A DNA stretch of 64,000 nt, taken from Streptomyces sp. WAC08241 (GTDB lineage Bacteria; Actinomycetota; Actinomycetes; Streptomycetales; Streptomycetaceae). This document shows, one piece after another, positions 1 to 11,754 of this stretch (the first letter of the stretch is position 1; every line of letters starts with the position of its first letter). Both the position numbers and the translations under genes were made by a program. The stretch is from contig CP042279.1 of assembly GCA_007858575.1 (NCBI GenBank), forward strand, positions 2,976,001-3,040,000, read 5' to 3'. The notes below the pieces were generated by a model, which had not been told where the DNA came from, did no database searches, and saw only the letters and a list, made by a program, of their open reading frames with translations.

Positions 1-562
1 TCGCCGCCGGGGCGGGCGGCGGCTCGGGGCCGCCCGAAGGCGCTCCTCACCCACCGGGGCCGCCCCTGGTGGAGCACGCGGTGGGGGTGCTGCGCGCGGC
101 CGGGTGCGAGGTGGTGCACGTGGTGCTCGGGGCGTCGGCCGGCGCCGTGCGGGAGCGGGCGGAGCTGCCCGGATGCGTCCTGGTGGACAACCCGGAGTGG
201 GCGGAGGGATGGGCTCTCGCTGCGGGCCGGGCTCGCGTCGCTCGCCGCCGATCCGCACGGGTGGACGCGGCGCTCGTGTCCCTGGTCGACCAGCCGGGGA
301 TCGGGGCGGAGGCGGTGGCCCGGGTCCGGGCGGCGTACGGCTCGCGGGACTCGCTCGCGGCGGCCTCGTACGACGGGAGGCGGGGCATCCGGTGCTGTTC
401 GGCGCCGGGCACTGGGCGGGGGTCGCGGAGACGGCGGTGGGCGACCGGGGCGCGCGGGACTATCTGGCGGCGCACCGGGACGCGATCACTCCGGTGGACT
501 GTTCGGACGTGGCCGAGCCCTACGACATCGACACGGAGGCGGACCTGGACCGCTTGGAGTGA
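1..562 (+). CDS. NTP-transferase (MobA/CTP-molybdopterin cytidylyltransferase-like), 5' end outside window
   Basis: The first codons read LAAGAGGGSGRPKALL once one base is restored. This is the nucleotide-binding loop (LAAG-x-G-x-R-x-G-x-x-K) of MobA-like nucleotidyltransferases. Further on, LVSLVDQPG and the terminal YDIDTEADLDRLE (TGA 560-562) are the metal-binding and C-terminal motifs of the NTP_transf_3 family, about 200 residues. Such enzymes usually mature the molybdenum cofactor of xanthine dehydrogenase, which suits the purine catabolic genes that follow; this role is inferred. The frame changes at about 30, 210, 260 and 385, all explainable by lost single bases. The true start lies upstream of the window. 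Confidence 0.75.
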   Translation, partial: RRRGGRRLGAARRRSSPTGAAPGGARGGGAARGRVRGGARGARGVGRRRAGAGGAARMRPGGQPGVGGGMGSRCGPGSRRSPPIRTGGRGARVPGRPAGDRGGGGGPGPGGVRLAGLARGGLVRREAGHPVLFGAGHWAGVAETAVGDRGARDYLAAHRDAITPVDCSDVAEPYDIDTEADLDRLE

Positions 563-565
563 GCG

Positions 566-652
566 ACCCGGAGCGAACACCCCGGAGCCGGCACCTCGAA
601 GCCGGCACCCCGGAGTGGACGACCCGGAGTGGACGACCCGGAGTGAGCGGCC
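566..652. repeat. Degenerate short tandem repeat (CCCGGAGTGGACGA-like)
   Basis: Units of about 14 bp (CCCGGAGTGGACGA, CCCGGAGTGGACGA, CCCGGAGTGAGCGG and diverged copies before them) follow the stop of the upstream gene. No protein or RNA role is visible. It may be slipped-strand expansion of intergenic DNA. Confidence 0.6.
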
Positions 653-695
653 TGGCACTGAGCGCCGTGTTCTGTCGATCCGGAGAATCTCGATG

Positions 696-748
696 TCAAC
701 AAACCATTGAACTTCCACCATGAGGAAACTAGTATCCACTGTTCAGAA
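696..748 (+). promoter_or_regulatory. aceB1 promoter with paired TTCC-N7-GGAA operators
   Basis: A -35 TTGAAC (707-712) and -10 TAGTAT (730-735) are separated by 17 bp. The spacer is filled by the palindrome TTCCACCATGAGGAA (713-727). A weaker copy, ATCCACTGTTCAGAA (734-748), starts exactly 21 bp later and overlaps the -10 and likely start site. This position predicts repression. The same 21-bp pairing occurs before hyi and gcl. Overlapping the -35 is TCAACAAACCATTGA (696-710), 13/15 identical to the palindrome in the catalase promoter. An IclR-type repressor such as AllR is a plausible binder, by inference from the pathway. Confidence 0.7.
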
Positions 749-794
749 GCGCCTGTGAGTCCAGAGGGCGCTCACGGCCGTATCTCGGCTTCGG

Positions 795-809
795 TGGCAC
801 TCCGTGCCC
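795..809. promoter_or_regulatory. TGGCAC-N3-GTGCCN palindrome in aceB1 leader
   Basis: TGGCACTCCGTGCCC lies between the aceB1 promoter and start codon. It is one base short of the perfect TGGCAC-N3-GTGCCA form found upstream of aceA (34974) and of the DUF35 gene (54363). It could be a roadblock operator; function is inferred. Confidence 0.4.
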
Positions 810-872
810 TCCCGTGACGCCCGGCGGCCGTCTGGCACCGCCCGCGAAGTCCGCTGAAGGAAGTGACAGTTC

Positions 873-2493
<1,621 letters not shown>

Positions 2494-2549
2494 CTCGACC
2501 CGTACTGCTGATCCGGCTGCCCGCACAGTCGTCGGACGGCGTTACGGAC

Positions 2550-2600
2550 GGGCCCCGCCCCCGGTGTCGCACAGCACCGGGAGCGGGCCCGTCCTTTTCC
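2550..2600. terminator. Hairpin between convergent aceB1 and hypothetical gene
   Basis: GGGCCC (2550-2555) and CCGGTG (2561-2566) pair with CACCGG (2575-2580) and GGGCCC (2585-2590), leaving a small internal bulge. The hairpin is followed by GTCCTTTTCC. It lies between two convergent genes, so it may act for both. Confidence 0.6.
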
Positions 2601-2613
2601 CGCCCGCCCCGCG

Positions 2614-4409
2614 TCACGGCAGGGCGATGCCGAGCGGGCCGAGGACGCGTTCCGTCTCGTGGCGGTCCGCCCCGGCCATCGCGCGGACCAGGGCGGCGGA
2701 GCCGCCGGGCCAGGTGGCGGCCGTCTCGTCGAAGGCGGCGCGGCGGGACTCCAGGGCCCCTTCTTGGCGGGTAGTCCGTCGAGGACGTGCAGGGCCCGGG
2801 CCGAGGTGGGCACCTGGACCGGGTCCGCCTCCTCGCCCCGGTCCTCCAGGGCCCGGAGGGCGTACGCGCCGAGCACCGGGTCGCGGAGGGCGGCGCGCAG
2901 CGCCCGGGCGGGGCGGTGGTGATGTCCAGGAGGGTGAAGAGCCCCCGGGTGGCGGCCGCTTCGGAGGTGCCGGCGTGGACGGTGCCGAGGGCGTCGAGCA
3001 GCTCGGTCCAGCCGTGGGCGGTGTCCACGCGCGCGTGGAGCCAGTCGGCGAGCACGCGCGCGGCGACGGGGCGGACCAGCTCCCGGCGGCGGCGACCAGG
3101 ACGGGCGCGGGCCAGGCGGCGGCCTCGGCGGCGTCGGGTGCGGCGACCCCGCGCACAGCGAGCAGGTAGCGCACGGCGCCCGCGCCGCGCGGGTGAGGCC
3201 GAAGGCGTCGCCGCTCCGGAAGACCAGGCCGGTGGCGGCGAGCCGGTCGAGGACGGCGGCCAGGTCCCGGGCGGGCCCTTCGAGCCGGGCGCGGTCGGCC
3301 TCGGTCAGACCCGGCGTGCCCAGGAGCCGGACGAGCTCCGGTACGGGCGGGACCGCGTACGCGCCGGGCGTGTCGCCCGGCACCGCGATGGGCAGGTCCT
3401 CCAGGGCCGGGTCGACGGTCCAGTCCTCGTACTCGGCGGCCTTGCGGGCGACGGACTCGGCGGAGCAGCCGCGCTGGTAGACCACGTAGAGGAGGTGTGG
3501 GGCCTCGCCCCGTAGGGTTCGAACTCCTCCTCGGCGAGTTCCTCGACGGCGGTGAGGAGGACGTTCGCGTCGTCCTCGACGCCCTCGGAGGAGCGGGCTC
3601 GATCACGGGCGGCGGGGCACGGGGGCAGCGGGGTCGCCGTGGTGGTCCAGGTGTTCGTCGAGGAGGGCGTCGGCCAGGACGAGATGGGGAAGGCGTCGGG
3701 GCCGGGGGCGTAGCGCGCGTACGGTCCGGCGAGCTGTCCGGCGAGTCCGGCGGCGGTCCACCGGTCCTGGAGGGCGGTGGCCACCTGTCCGATGCCGGTC
3801 GCGACGGCGTGGTCCGTGAGCAGCGGCCCGACGGGCGGCGGCGCCTCGGCGTCCCGTACGTACGCGCGCGTGAGGGCCTCGGTGAGCAGGACGTCCGCGA
3901 GGGCGGTCCGCCCCATGAGGTCGGCCCGGCGCGCGCCGTCGGGCAGGGGCGCGCCGTCGAGGGCGGCGAGTCTGCGCCGCACGTCCCCGGGGTCGGTGAG
4001 GTCGGCGCCGCAGGTGTGCAGGAGGGAGGCGTACCAGCGGTGCCAGGTGAGGTTGCCGGGGTCGTTCATGGCCCGTTCGAAGTCGGGCGCGGCCTCCGCG
4101 ACCACCGCGGCGATCCGCTCGGCGCGGTCTCCGTCGAACCGCGCGGCGAGCGCCCCGAGCACGGCCGGGTAGAGCGCGAGCTCGCCGGGCGGGACGTACA
4201 CGAACGACGGCAGGTCCTCCACGAGGAGCTGCCGCGTCAGCTCGGGCGTCGGCTCGGGCAGCCCCGTCCCCGGTCGGCCCCCGCAGCGCGAGGAGCCCGA
4301 GCACCGCCTCGGCGGCGCGCGCGAACGCGGGGTCGTGGTGCTCGGGCGCTCCGTCGACGAGTTCGAGGAACCTGTCGAGTCCGGTGTTGGTGAGAACGGT
4401 CTCGGCCAC
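2614..4409 (-). CDS. Hypothetical protein, about 600 residues, broken frame
   Basis: I do not recognise the family. The GTG at 4409 starts VAETVLTNTGLDRFLELVD. The protein is acidic, helical and Leu/Ala rich: LVEDLPSFVYVPPGELALYP, FERAMNDPGNLTWHRWYASL, YGARPHLLYVVYQRGCSAES, and a C-terminus ending VLGPLGIALP (stop 2614-2616). No signal peptide, membrane span or catalytic motif is evident. At least five frame changes (near 4250, 3690, 3600, 3180 and 2910) are needed to read it through. Codon bias stays Streptomyces-like in every segment, which argues for one real gene with sequence errors rather than several small genes. Confidence 0.6.
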
Positions 4410-4489
4410 GCTCCCAGGGTAGTTCCGGGTGGGCGGTTCCGGGCTGCAAGGACCAGGGCCAGGTGTGTCGCCGCAGTTCGGGGCGGGGT

Positions 4490-5455
4490 TCAGCGCACGG
4501 TCACCGTCCGCGGGGCCGAGAAGTCGCCCCAGGTGCCGTCGGGCAGCCGGGCGCGGAGGGTGAGGGTGTAGCGGGTGCCCGGGGGTCGGTGACCGGGAAG
4601 GTGTAGGTGGCGCGGCCGGGGGCGGCTCGGCGCCCCAGACGATGGTGGTGGCGAAGCGGCCGTTGAGGTGGAGTTCGTGGTGGGTGACCGGGGCGCCCGT
4701 CTTCGGCGGGGTCCAGGTGAGGGTGATCTCGCCGCCCTTCGCGGCGGTGGCGACGAGGTCGGTGGGGGCGGTGTTCGCGGGCGCGCCCGGGGCCGGGGCG
4801 GTGGTGAGGTCGACCGCGTTGCTGTCCGGGGAGGAGTTCTCGGCGGCGTCGCGGGCGCGGACGGTGAACGCGTAGGCGGTGCCGGGGCGCAGGCCTGTGA
4901 GGTGGGCGTCGGTGGCGGTGCCCGGGACCGTGTGGACGCGGGTGTCGGCCTGGTAGACGTCGTACGCGGTGACCCCGGTGTCGTCGCGGGCCGGGGACCA
5001 GCGGAGGGTGGCGGCGCGGCTGCCGTCGGGGGCGACGCGGAGGCCGGCCGGGGCGGTGGGGGCGTGCGGTCCTCGGCGGCGGCCGGGAGGGTGGTGGCGG
5101 CGACGGTGGCGCTGGGCGGCGAGGCGTTGCCGGCGGCGTCGCGGGCGCGGACGGTGAAGCGGTGGGGGTGGCCGGGGCGAGGCCGACGACGTCGGTCATG
5201 AGGGTGGTGGCGGGGAGGTCCTTGACCTTGCGGCCGTCGAGGTGGACCTCGTAGCCGGTGACGGCGCGGTCGTCGGTGGCGGCGCTCCACATGACGTGGA
5301 CGGTGGTCGAGCTGCCCGAGGTGGCGGTGACGCCGGTGGGCGCGGTGGGGCGCGGGTGTCCTTCGGGGCGGCCCCGGCGGTGGAGCAGGCGGTGAGGGCG
5401 AGCGCGAGGAGCGCCACCAGGGCGGGCAAGCGGCGTGGGGGAACGGGCGTTGCAC
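4490..5455 (-). CDS. Secreted lipoprotein with fibronectin type III domains
   Basis: The GTG at 5455 gives MQRPFP. With one base restored at about 5430 this becomes a lipoprotein signal, LPALVALLALALTACSTAG, with lipobox LTAC. Two or three FN3 domains follow: [57 protein letters not shown], then a second set with TVRARDAAENSS and a third ending WGDFSAPRTVTVR. The protein should be anchored outside the membrane, where FN3 modules bind carbohydrate or protein. No catalytic domain accompanies them. Two or three frame changes split it. The FN3 repeats make the gene internally repetitive at the DNA level. Confidence 0.75.
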   Translation of the reverse strand: MQRPFPHAACPPWWRSSRSPSPPAPPPGPPRRTPAPHRAHRRHRHLGQLDHRPRHVERRHRRPRRHRLRGPPRRPQGQGPPRHHPHDRRRRPRPGHPHRFTVRARDAAGNASPPSATVAATTLPAAAEDRTPPPPRPASASPPTAAAPPPSAGPRPATTPGSPRTTSTRPTPASTRSRAPPPTPTSQACAPAPPTRSPSAPATPPRTPPRTATRSTSPPPRPRARPRTPPPPTSSPPPRRAARSPSPGPRRRRAPRSPTTNSTSTAASPPPSSGAPSRPRPRHLHLPGHRPPGTRYTLTLRARLPDGTWGDFSAPRTVTVR

Positions 5456-5601
5456 GGTACGGCCTCCGTCCGTGGGAAAGGTCCAGACCTATATCGCACA
5501 GTCGGGGCGGGCTCGACAAGGGGCGGGGCGGCGGAGGGGCGTTGTCAGTGGGGTGCGCTTCACTGGATTCGTCACTCTCCGTAATCGAGTTCTGGGGAAA
5601 C

Positions 5602-6260
5602 ATGACGGACCGTACGACCTACGTGTCGCTCGCCGGGGGTGCGCCGGCGCGGCTGGACCGACGCGATGGTCCGGGACCTGCTCGGCACGCCCGACGTGCA
5701 GGGCGCGACCCGCGCCGCTGGTCCCTCGCGCCGGTGCGGCTCTATCTGCTCGCCCGGGTGGAGACGGTGGAGCGGACGCCCGAGTTCGCCGGGGCCGCGG
5801 AGTGCTCGCGGGCCCGCTCCTCGGCCGCCGGGGCCTGCGCCGAGCGGCGGCGGGCCGCCGTCCTGACCGCGATCCGCGCGGAGCCGATCGAGGTGCCCCG
5901 GCTGCCCGGCCCCGAACTGGAGCGCCGCGCCGTCCGCCACCGGCACCTGCTGGGCGCCCGGAGCCCGGGGACGCCCGGGCCGGACGGCGGGGCGGGGCGC
6001 GGGTGGGCGGGGCGCCCGGGCCGGACGGCAAGGGGCGGGGCGCGGACGGCCGGGGCGCCCGTCGGGTCGCTCGCGCGGTGGCAGGTGAGCTATCTGCGGC
6101 ACGCCCTCTCGCGGTACGAGGCGCTGCTCGACGGCCTGTACGGCGAGACCGGGCGCGGCGAGGCCGAACGGTTGCTGCGCAGGCGCCTGTACGAGGCGAT
6201 CGGCGCCGCGTACCCGTCCCTGGCCCGGGAGTGCCGGCGCCGGATCGCGGTGGAGGGTGA
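5602..6260 (+). CDS. Conserved hypothetical protein of Streptomyces, about 215 residues
   Basis: The ATG at 5602 gives MTDRTTYVSLAG, then after a frame change VRRRGWTDAMVRDLLGTPD, after another RRWSLAPVRLYLLARVETVE, and later RWQVSYLRHALSRYEALLD and LLRRRLYEAIGAAYPSLARE. The arrangement (short helix-turn-helix-like start, basic middle, helical C-terminus around a YLRHALxRYxxLLD motif) matches a family of unannotated Streptomyces proteins I recall. The N-terminal WTxAMVRDLLGxPD region resembles a small DNA-binding fold, but this is a guess. The exact C-terminus is unclear because the frame shifts near 6250. Confidence 0.55.
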
Positions 6261-6291
6261 GCGGGACCGCCGGGGCGGGCGCCTCCGGCCG

Positions 6292-6998
6292 TCACCTCGT
6301 CAGGTCTTCGGCCGTCACCACCGCCAGGAGGCGGGCGAGCGACCGGCAGGCCGCCGGGATCGGGGCGACGATCCGCACGGCGCACCGGGCCCGGAGCCGC
6401 TCGGCCGCCTCGCCGAGCGGGCCGCCGCCGATGACGACGGCGCGGGCCCCGTCCCGTTCGGCGTAGGCGCGGACCGCCCGTTCCAGGCGGTCGAGGAGCA
6501 CCTCCGGGTCGGCGGAGAGGCGTTCGGGGGCGCCGGCGGTGAGCCGCAGGCCCGTGTACCGGTCGGAGAGTCCGAGTTCCGCCACCCGGGCGGTGATGGC
6601 GTCGGCCAGGAGCGGGGTGGTGGTCGCGACGCCGAAGGGGTGCCGTCGGCGGCCGCCTCCAGGAGCGCCGCTCGCCGAGGCCGGCCACGGGGAGTCCGGT
6701 CGCCGCGCGCAGGGCGTCCAGGCCCGGGTCCCCGAAGGCGGCGACGAGGAGGGTGGCGCAGCGCCCCCGGCGGTGGCGGCGGTTCCCGCGGCGAGGACCT
6801 CGGGGCGGCGGCCCGCAGTGCGGCCGGATCGGTGAGCATGCGCGGGCCCCGGGCGACGGTCACGCCCCGGACGGGGAGGGCGGGTCCCAGGGTCCGCCGG
6901 GCGATGGCGGTCATCATCGCGGTGGTGGCGGCGGAGGTGTTGGGGTTGATCAGGACGACGGTCCCGGTCGCCGTTCCCGTCCCGGTCGCCGTTCCCAT
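6292..6998 (-). CDS. Aspartate/glutamate/hydantoin racemase family protein
   Basis: VVLINPNTSAATTAMMTAIA is the N-terminal signature of Asp/Glu/hydantoin racemases, whose two catalytic cysteines abstract the alpha proton. Later segments LLVAAFGDPGL, VGLGERRS, GVATTTPLLADAITARVAEL and VVIGGGPLGEAAERL fit the two-domain fold, about 235 residues. Family members next to purine genes often act as allantoin or hydantoin racemases; that substrate is inferred. The start is uncertain: 6998 adds a GTATG-rich leader and a start closer to VVLINPN is possible. Frame changes fall near 6820 and 6650. Confidence 0.7.
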
Positions 6999-7090
6999 CC
7001 CGGTCGTCGTGACGGCCCCGGTGGCGCGCGGCGGCTCTGCCCCCGCCGGGTGGGCGGGAGTCGGGGCTGCCGGTGGAGCGAGGTGCGGGT

Positions 7091-8535
7091 TCAGTGGACG
7101 TGCGCCGCCTTCGCGGCGCGGCTGCCCGAGATCTCCTCGCCGGGCTCCATCGGCGCGGTGACCTCGTCGTCGTCCCGGCGCCGGCCCAGGTGGTTGAAGA
7201 CCACGTTGAGCAGGACGGCGGCGACGCAGCCGGTCGAGATGCCGGAGTCCAGGATGATCTTCGCGGTCTCCGGAAGGCGTGGTAGAACTCCGGCGCCGTG
7301 ATCGGGATGATGCCGACGGCCAGCGAGACGGCCACGATCAGGACGTTGTTGTCCTTCTCCAGGCCCGCCTTGACGAGGGTCTGGATGCCGCTGGCCGCGA
7401 CCGAGCCGAAGAGGACGACGCCCGCGCCGCCGAGGACCGGGCGGGGCACGACCGAGATGAGCGAGGCCGCGACCGGCGAGAGGCCCATGAGGACCAGGGA
7501 AGCCGCCGCCGCAGGCGACGACGAAGCGGCTGCGGATCCGGGTCATGGCGACCAGGCCGATGTTCTGGGCGAAGGCGCTGCACATGAAGCCGTTGAACAG
7601 GGGGCTGAGCGCGGAGCCGAGGGTGTCGGCGCGCAGTCCGGCGGCGATGGTCTTCTCGTCGGCGGGCCGCTCGACGATCTCGCCGAGCGCCAGCATGTCG
7701 GCGGTCGACTCGGTCATGGAGACCAGCATGACCACGCACATGGAGATGATCGCGGCGAGGGCGAACTGCGGGGCGCCGAAGTGGAAGGGGACGGAAGCCG
7801 ACGATGTCCGCCTCGGTCACCGGGGAGAAGTCGGTGACGCCGAACGGGATGGCGATGAGGGTGCCGATGACGAGGCCGACCAGGACGGCGACCTGCTTGA
7901 GGAAGCCGCGGGTGAAGCGGCGCAGGAGCAGGACGACGACGAGGGTGATGCCGGCGAGGGAGAGGAAGGTCGTCGAACCGTAGTCCTTCGCCTGGGGGTT
8001 GGGTCCCTGGGCCCAGCCGAACGCGACCGGGAGCAGGGACACGCCTATGAGGGTGATGACGGTGCCGGTGACGACCGGCGGGAAGAACCGGACGAGCCGG
8101 GAGAACCAGGGGCGGCGAGGAAGCCGAGGAGTCCGGCGACGATGATCGCGCCGAAGATCACGGGGAGCGCGTCGGCCTTGTCGTCGGTGGTGTCGACGAT
8201 GGCGAGCATCGGGGCGACGCCGGCGAAGGTGACGCCGTTGACGAACGGCAGACGGGCGCCGATCTTCCAGACGCCCAGGGTCTGGAGGAAGGTGGCGAGG
8301 CCGGCGGTGAAGAGGCTCGCGCCGGTGAGGAAGGTGAGTTCGGTGCCGGAGAGGCCGACGGCCGCTCCGACGATCAGGGGCGGGGCGACAACTCCCGCGT
8401 ACATGGCGGCCACGTGCTGGAGCCCACTGGTGAGCATCTTCACGGGGGCAGCGTCTCGTCGACCGGATGCCTCTCGCGGTCTTCGGGGGCGGAGCCTGCG
8501 TCTTGTGCATTGCGAACCTGGGGCTTGGCGGCCAC
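7091..8535 (-). CDS. NCS2 uracil/xanthine-type purine permease (first copy)
   Basis: A multi-spanning permease of the nucleobase:cation symporter-2 family, about 480 residues. The GTG at 8535 follows a GGAGGAA ribosome site (8541-8547) and opens VAAKPQVRNAQDAGSAPEDR. After a frame change at about 8445 comes KMLTSGLQHVAAMYAGVVAP. Family landmarks are LPFVNGVTFAGVAPMLAI, RFFPPVVTGTVITLIGVSLL, VLMTESTADMLALGEI, and FNGFMCSAFAQNIGLVAMTR, which matches the QNxG substrate motif of bacterial NCS2 carriers. The C-terminus is cytoplasmic and His-ended (AAKAAHVH). At least three further frame changes lie at about 8120, 7795 and 7510. Likely imports xanthine or urate for the downstream pathway. Confidence 0.85.
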
Positions 8536-8729
8536 GGCGGTTCCTCCGGTCGGTTACGCGTCGGCGGCGACGCGGGTGTCTGGGAGGTGGTGCGATGCGG
8601 TGCGGGGTGCGGGAGGTGCGGCTCGTCGCGGGGTGGGGCTCCGGCGGGCGGGGCTCCGGGAAGTGCTGCCGCGGGGGTGCGGCGGGTGGACGGGGCGCCC
8701 GGTGGGGGTGCGGGCGGTGTCACCGTCCC

Positions 8730-8833
8730 GGGAGGTGCCGTAAGGCTTCCGCGTACGACACCTCCCGAGTCGGGCTGCCGCGGATCCCGCTCGGATCCGC
8801 GGCGACCGGCCGAGGGCCGTCCCCCTCGGCCGG
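8730..8833. terminator. Three consecutive hairpins in the gap between deaminase and permease
   Basis: The 313-bp gap 8536-8848 holds no gene. GGGAGGTG/CACCTCCC (8730-8737, 8759-8766) has a 21-nt loop. GCCGCGGATCC (8777-8787) pairs perfectly with 8793-8803 across 5 nt. CCGGCCGAGGG (8806-8816) pairs perfectly with 8823-8833 across 6 nt. The last two tandem stems, just past the deaminase stop, look like a double terminator that would separate the 8.5 kb permease from the upstream operon. Confidence 0.65.
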
Positions 8834-8848
8834 ACTCCGTGGGGAGGG

Positions 8849-10233
8849 TCAGGCCCGGGCCGCGATGCGGGCCAGGCGCTGCCTCCGTGCGCGCGTCGCG
8901 CGCGATGGCGTCCTCGTCGACGGTGAGCAGCCGGTCGTTCTCGACGATCTGCCGGCCGTTGACGAAGGAGGCCGTGACCGGGCCGCCGCGCCGAAGACGA
9001 TGGCGGTGACCGGGTCGGCGATCGTGGAGTGACCGAGGCCGTCGATCTTCCACAGGACGAAGTCGGCGAGCTTGCCCGCCTCCAGGGAGCCGATGCTGTC
9101 GGCGCGGCCGAGGACCTGCGCGCCGCCGTGGGTGCCGAGGCGCAGGGCCTGGCGGGCGTTGAGCGCGGCCTCGCGGTGGGCGCCGAGGCGGTTGATGAGG
9201 AGCGCGTTGCGCAGCTCGGTGTGGAGCTCGCCGGACTCGTTGGAGGCGGTGCCGTCGACGCCGAGGCCGACGGGGACGCCCGCCGCGAGCATGTCCGGTA
9301 CGCGGGCGATGCCGGCGGCGAGGCGCGCGTTGGAGGAGGGGTAGTGCGCCACGCCCGTCTTCGTGCGGGCGAAGGCGGCGATGTCGGAGTCGTTCATGTG
9401 GACGCAGTGCGCCATCCACACGTCCTCGCCGAGGAAGCCGGTGGACTCGAAGTAGTCCGTCGGGCCCATGCCGAAGAGCTCGTGGCAGAACTTCTCCTCC
9501 TCCACGGTCTCCGAGCCGTGGGTGTGCATGCGCACGCCCAGGCGGCGGCCGAGCGCCGCGCCTCGCGGAGCAGCTCGGTGGAGATGGAGAAGGGGAACAG
9601 GGGCGACGGCGACCTGGGTCATCGCGTCGAAGGAGGCGTCGTGGTGGCGCTTCACCGTCTCCTCGGTCGCGGCGAGCGCGCCCTCGGTGGTCTCGACGGC
9701 GAAGTCCGGCGGCAGGCCGCCGTCCTTCTCGCTGCGGTCCATGGAGCCGCGGGCGAGGGTGAAGCGGACGCCCATCTCGGAGGCGGCGCCGATGATGGCG
9801 CCGGAGAGGTCGCCGGAGTTCACCGGGTAGACGTAGTGGTGATCCATGGCGGTGGTGACGCCGCCGCGGGCCATCATCGCCAGCGAGCCCTGCGCGGCCG
9901 CGCGCACCATCTGCTCGTCGATGCGCGCCCAGGTCGGGTAGAGCGCCACCAGCCAGTTGAAGAGGTTGTGGTCGGTGGCCAGGCCGCGGGTGATCCACTG
10001 GTAGAAGTGGTGGTGGGTGTTGACCAGGCCGGGCGTGACCAGGTGGCCGGTGGCGTCGATGCGCCGGACCACGTTCTCCAGGTTCTCGGGGGCCTTGCCG
10101 GCGCCGATGGACTCGATCCTGTTGTCGGCGACGACGAGGTACCCGGAGGCGTACTCGGTGTCGTGCGCGTCGACGGTCGCGATCGCCGCGTTCTCGACGA
10201 CGATCCGCTGGGGGCTGCCGAAGGTGCTGCCAT
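8849..10233 (-). CDS. 8-oxoguanine/guanine deaminase-type amidohydrolase
   Basis: A metal-dependent amidohydrolase (TIM barrel), about 460 residues. HLVTPGLVNTHHHFYQWITR carries the HxH metal ligands. VRMHTHGSETVEEEKFCHEL and GVAHYPSSNARLAAG follow, and GLGVDGTASNESGELHTELR holds the catalytic Asp. The motif order and the FYQW sequence match the 8-oxoguanine deaminase/guanine deaminase group, which turns (oxo)guanine into (oxo)xanthine or urate. ATG 10233 has AAGGAAG 7 nt upstream; the next residues MAAPSAAP run into RIVVENAAIATVDAHD after one C is restored. Further breaks lie near 9555 and 8985. Lying between two purine permeases and downstream of uricase, it feeds purines into the pathway. 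Confidence 0.8.
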
Positions 10234-10281
10234 GGCGGTGCTTCCTTCATTCCTCGGGAGTGGTGTGGGCACGGCAGGACC

Positions 10282-11684
10282 CTAGGAGGATTTGAGTGCC
10301 GGGGCCGCCTGACGGCTCCGGGTGCCGAGATGGTGGAAGAACAGGTTGAGCAGGACGGCGACGAGCGCGCCCGCGCTGATGCCGGAGCCGAGCACGGTCT
10401 GCGCCCAGGCCGGGAAGCCGGCGTAGAAGGTGGGGGCGGCGAGCGGGATGATGCCCGCTCCGAGCGCGACGGCCACCAGGATGATGTTGGAGCTGTCGTC
10501 GAGTCCGGCTTCCGAGAGGGTGCGGATGCCGCTGACCGCGATCGAGCCGAAGAGGACGATGCCGGCGCCGCCGAGGACGGGCATCGGGACCGTGGAGACG
10601 ACCGCGCCGAGGACCGGGAAGGCGCCGAGGACGAGGAGGGCGCCGCCGGCGGCGGCGACCACGTACCGGGAGCGGACCCGGGTCAGCGAGACGACGCCGA
10701 CGTTCTGGGCGAAGGCCGAGGTCGGGAAGCCGCCGAAGACGGGGCCGAGGAGGGTGGCGACGCCGTCGGTGCGCAGGCCGCGGGTGATGGTCCGGCCGTC
10801 GGTGCGCCGCTCGCAGATCTCGCCGAGGGCGAGCATGCCGGCGCTGGACTCCGTCATCAGGACCAGCATGACGATGCACAGGGAGAGGATCGCGGCGGGC
10901 TGGAACTCGGGGGCGCCGAAGGCGAAGGGCGCGGGCAGGGCGGCGACGGGCGCCTCGCGCAGGGCGCCGAAGTCGGCCATCCCGAAGGGGATCGCGGCGA
11001 GGGTGCCGATGAAGAGGCCCAGGAGCAGGGCGATCTGCTTGACGAAGCCCTTGCCGAAGCGCTGGAAGAGCAGGATGACGACGAGGGTGAAGCCGGCGAA
11101 GGCCAGGTACCGCATGGCGCCGAAGTCGGCGGCGGTCCGGTCCCCGCCCTGGGCCCAGGCGACGGGCACGGGCATCAGGGTGACCCCGATGAGGGTGATG
11201 ACGACGCCGGTGACGAGCGGCGGGAAGAAGCGCAGGAGCCGGCCGAAGAAGGGGCCGACGGCGAGGCAGAAGACTCCGGCGACCATCACCGCGCCGTAGA
11301 TGGCGGGCAGTTGGTGACCGGGGGCGCTGGTCTCGGCGATGGCGAGCATCGGGGCGATGCCGGCGGACGAGGCGGCGTTGACGAACGGGAGCCGGTTGCC
11401 GGCGAACCGTCCGGCGCCGAGGGTCTGCAGGAGGGTCGCGCAGCCGGCGATCAGCAGGCTCGCGGCGATGAGCCGGGTCATGCCGGCCGCGTCCAGGCCG
11501 ACGGCCTGGCCGATGATGAGCGGAGGGGTGACGACGCCGGCGTACATGGCGGCGATGTGCTGGAGCGCCGCGGGGACGAGCCGCGAGGCAGGAGCTTCTC
11601 GTCCACCGGGTGGCAGGGGCCGGGGAGGACGAGGGGTGGAACACGGGCCTTCGGCGGTTGCCGGCCCCTTGCAGGCTGTGCCAT
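10282..11684 (-). CDS. NCS2 uracil/xanthine-type purine permease (second copy)
   Basis: A paralogue of the 7.1-8.5 kb permease. Start ATG 11684 has GGAGGAA just upstream and reads MAQPARGRQPPKAR; one frame change at about 11580 joins it to LQHIAAMYAGVVTPPLIIGQ. It is otherwise open for 421 residues. Motifs: NRLPFVNAASSAGIAPMLAI, RFFPPLVTGVVITLIGVTLM, VLMTESSAGMLALGEI, FPTSAFAQNVGVVSLTR. About twelve hydrophobic segments are visible. The gene is immediately downstream of urate oxidase (70 bp), so urate itself or xanthine is a likely substrate. Two permeases in one cluster suggests division of substrates. Confidence 0.87.
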
Positions 11685-11754
11685 GGAAGGTTCCTCCGGT
11701 CTGGTGCGGCCCCGCCCGACTGCGGGCGGGCGGGGCCGGTCACTCAGATGCCGC

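Noticed and set aside
566..652. Short direct repeats considered as a CRISPR array
   Set aside because: Units are about 14 bp, contiguous and imperfect, with no spacers and no cas genes anywhere in the window.
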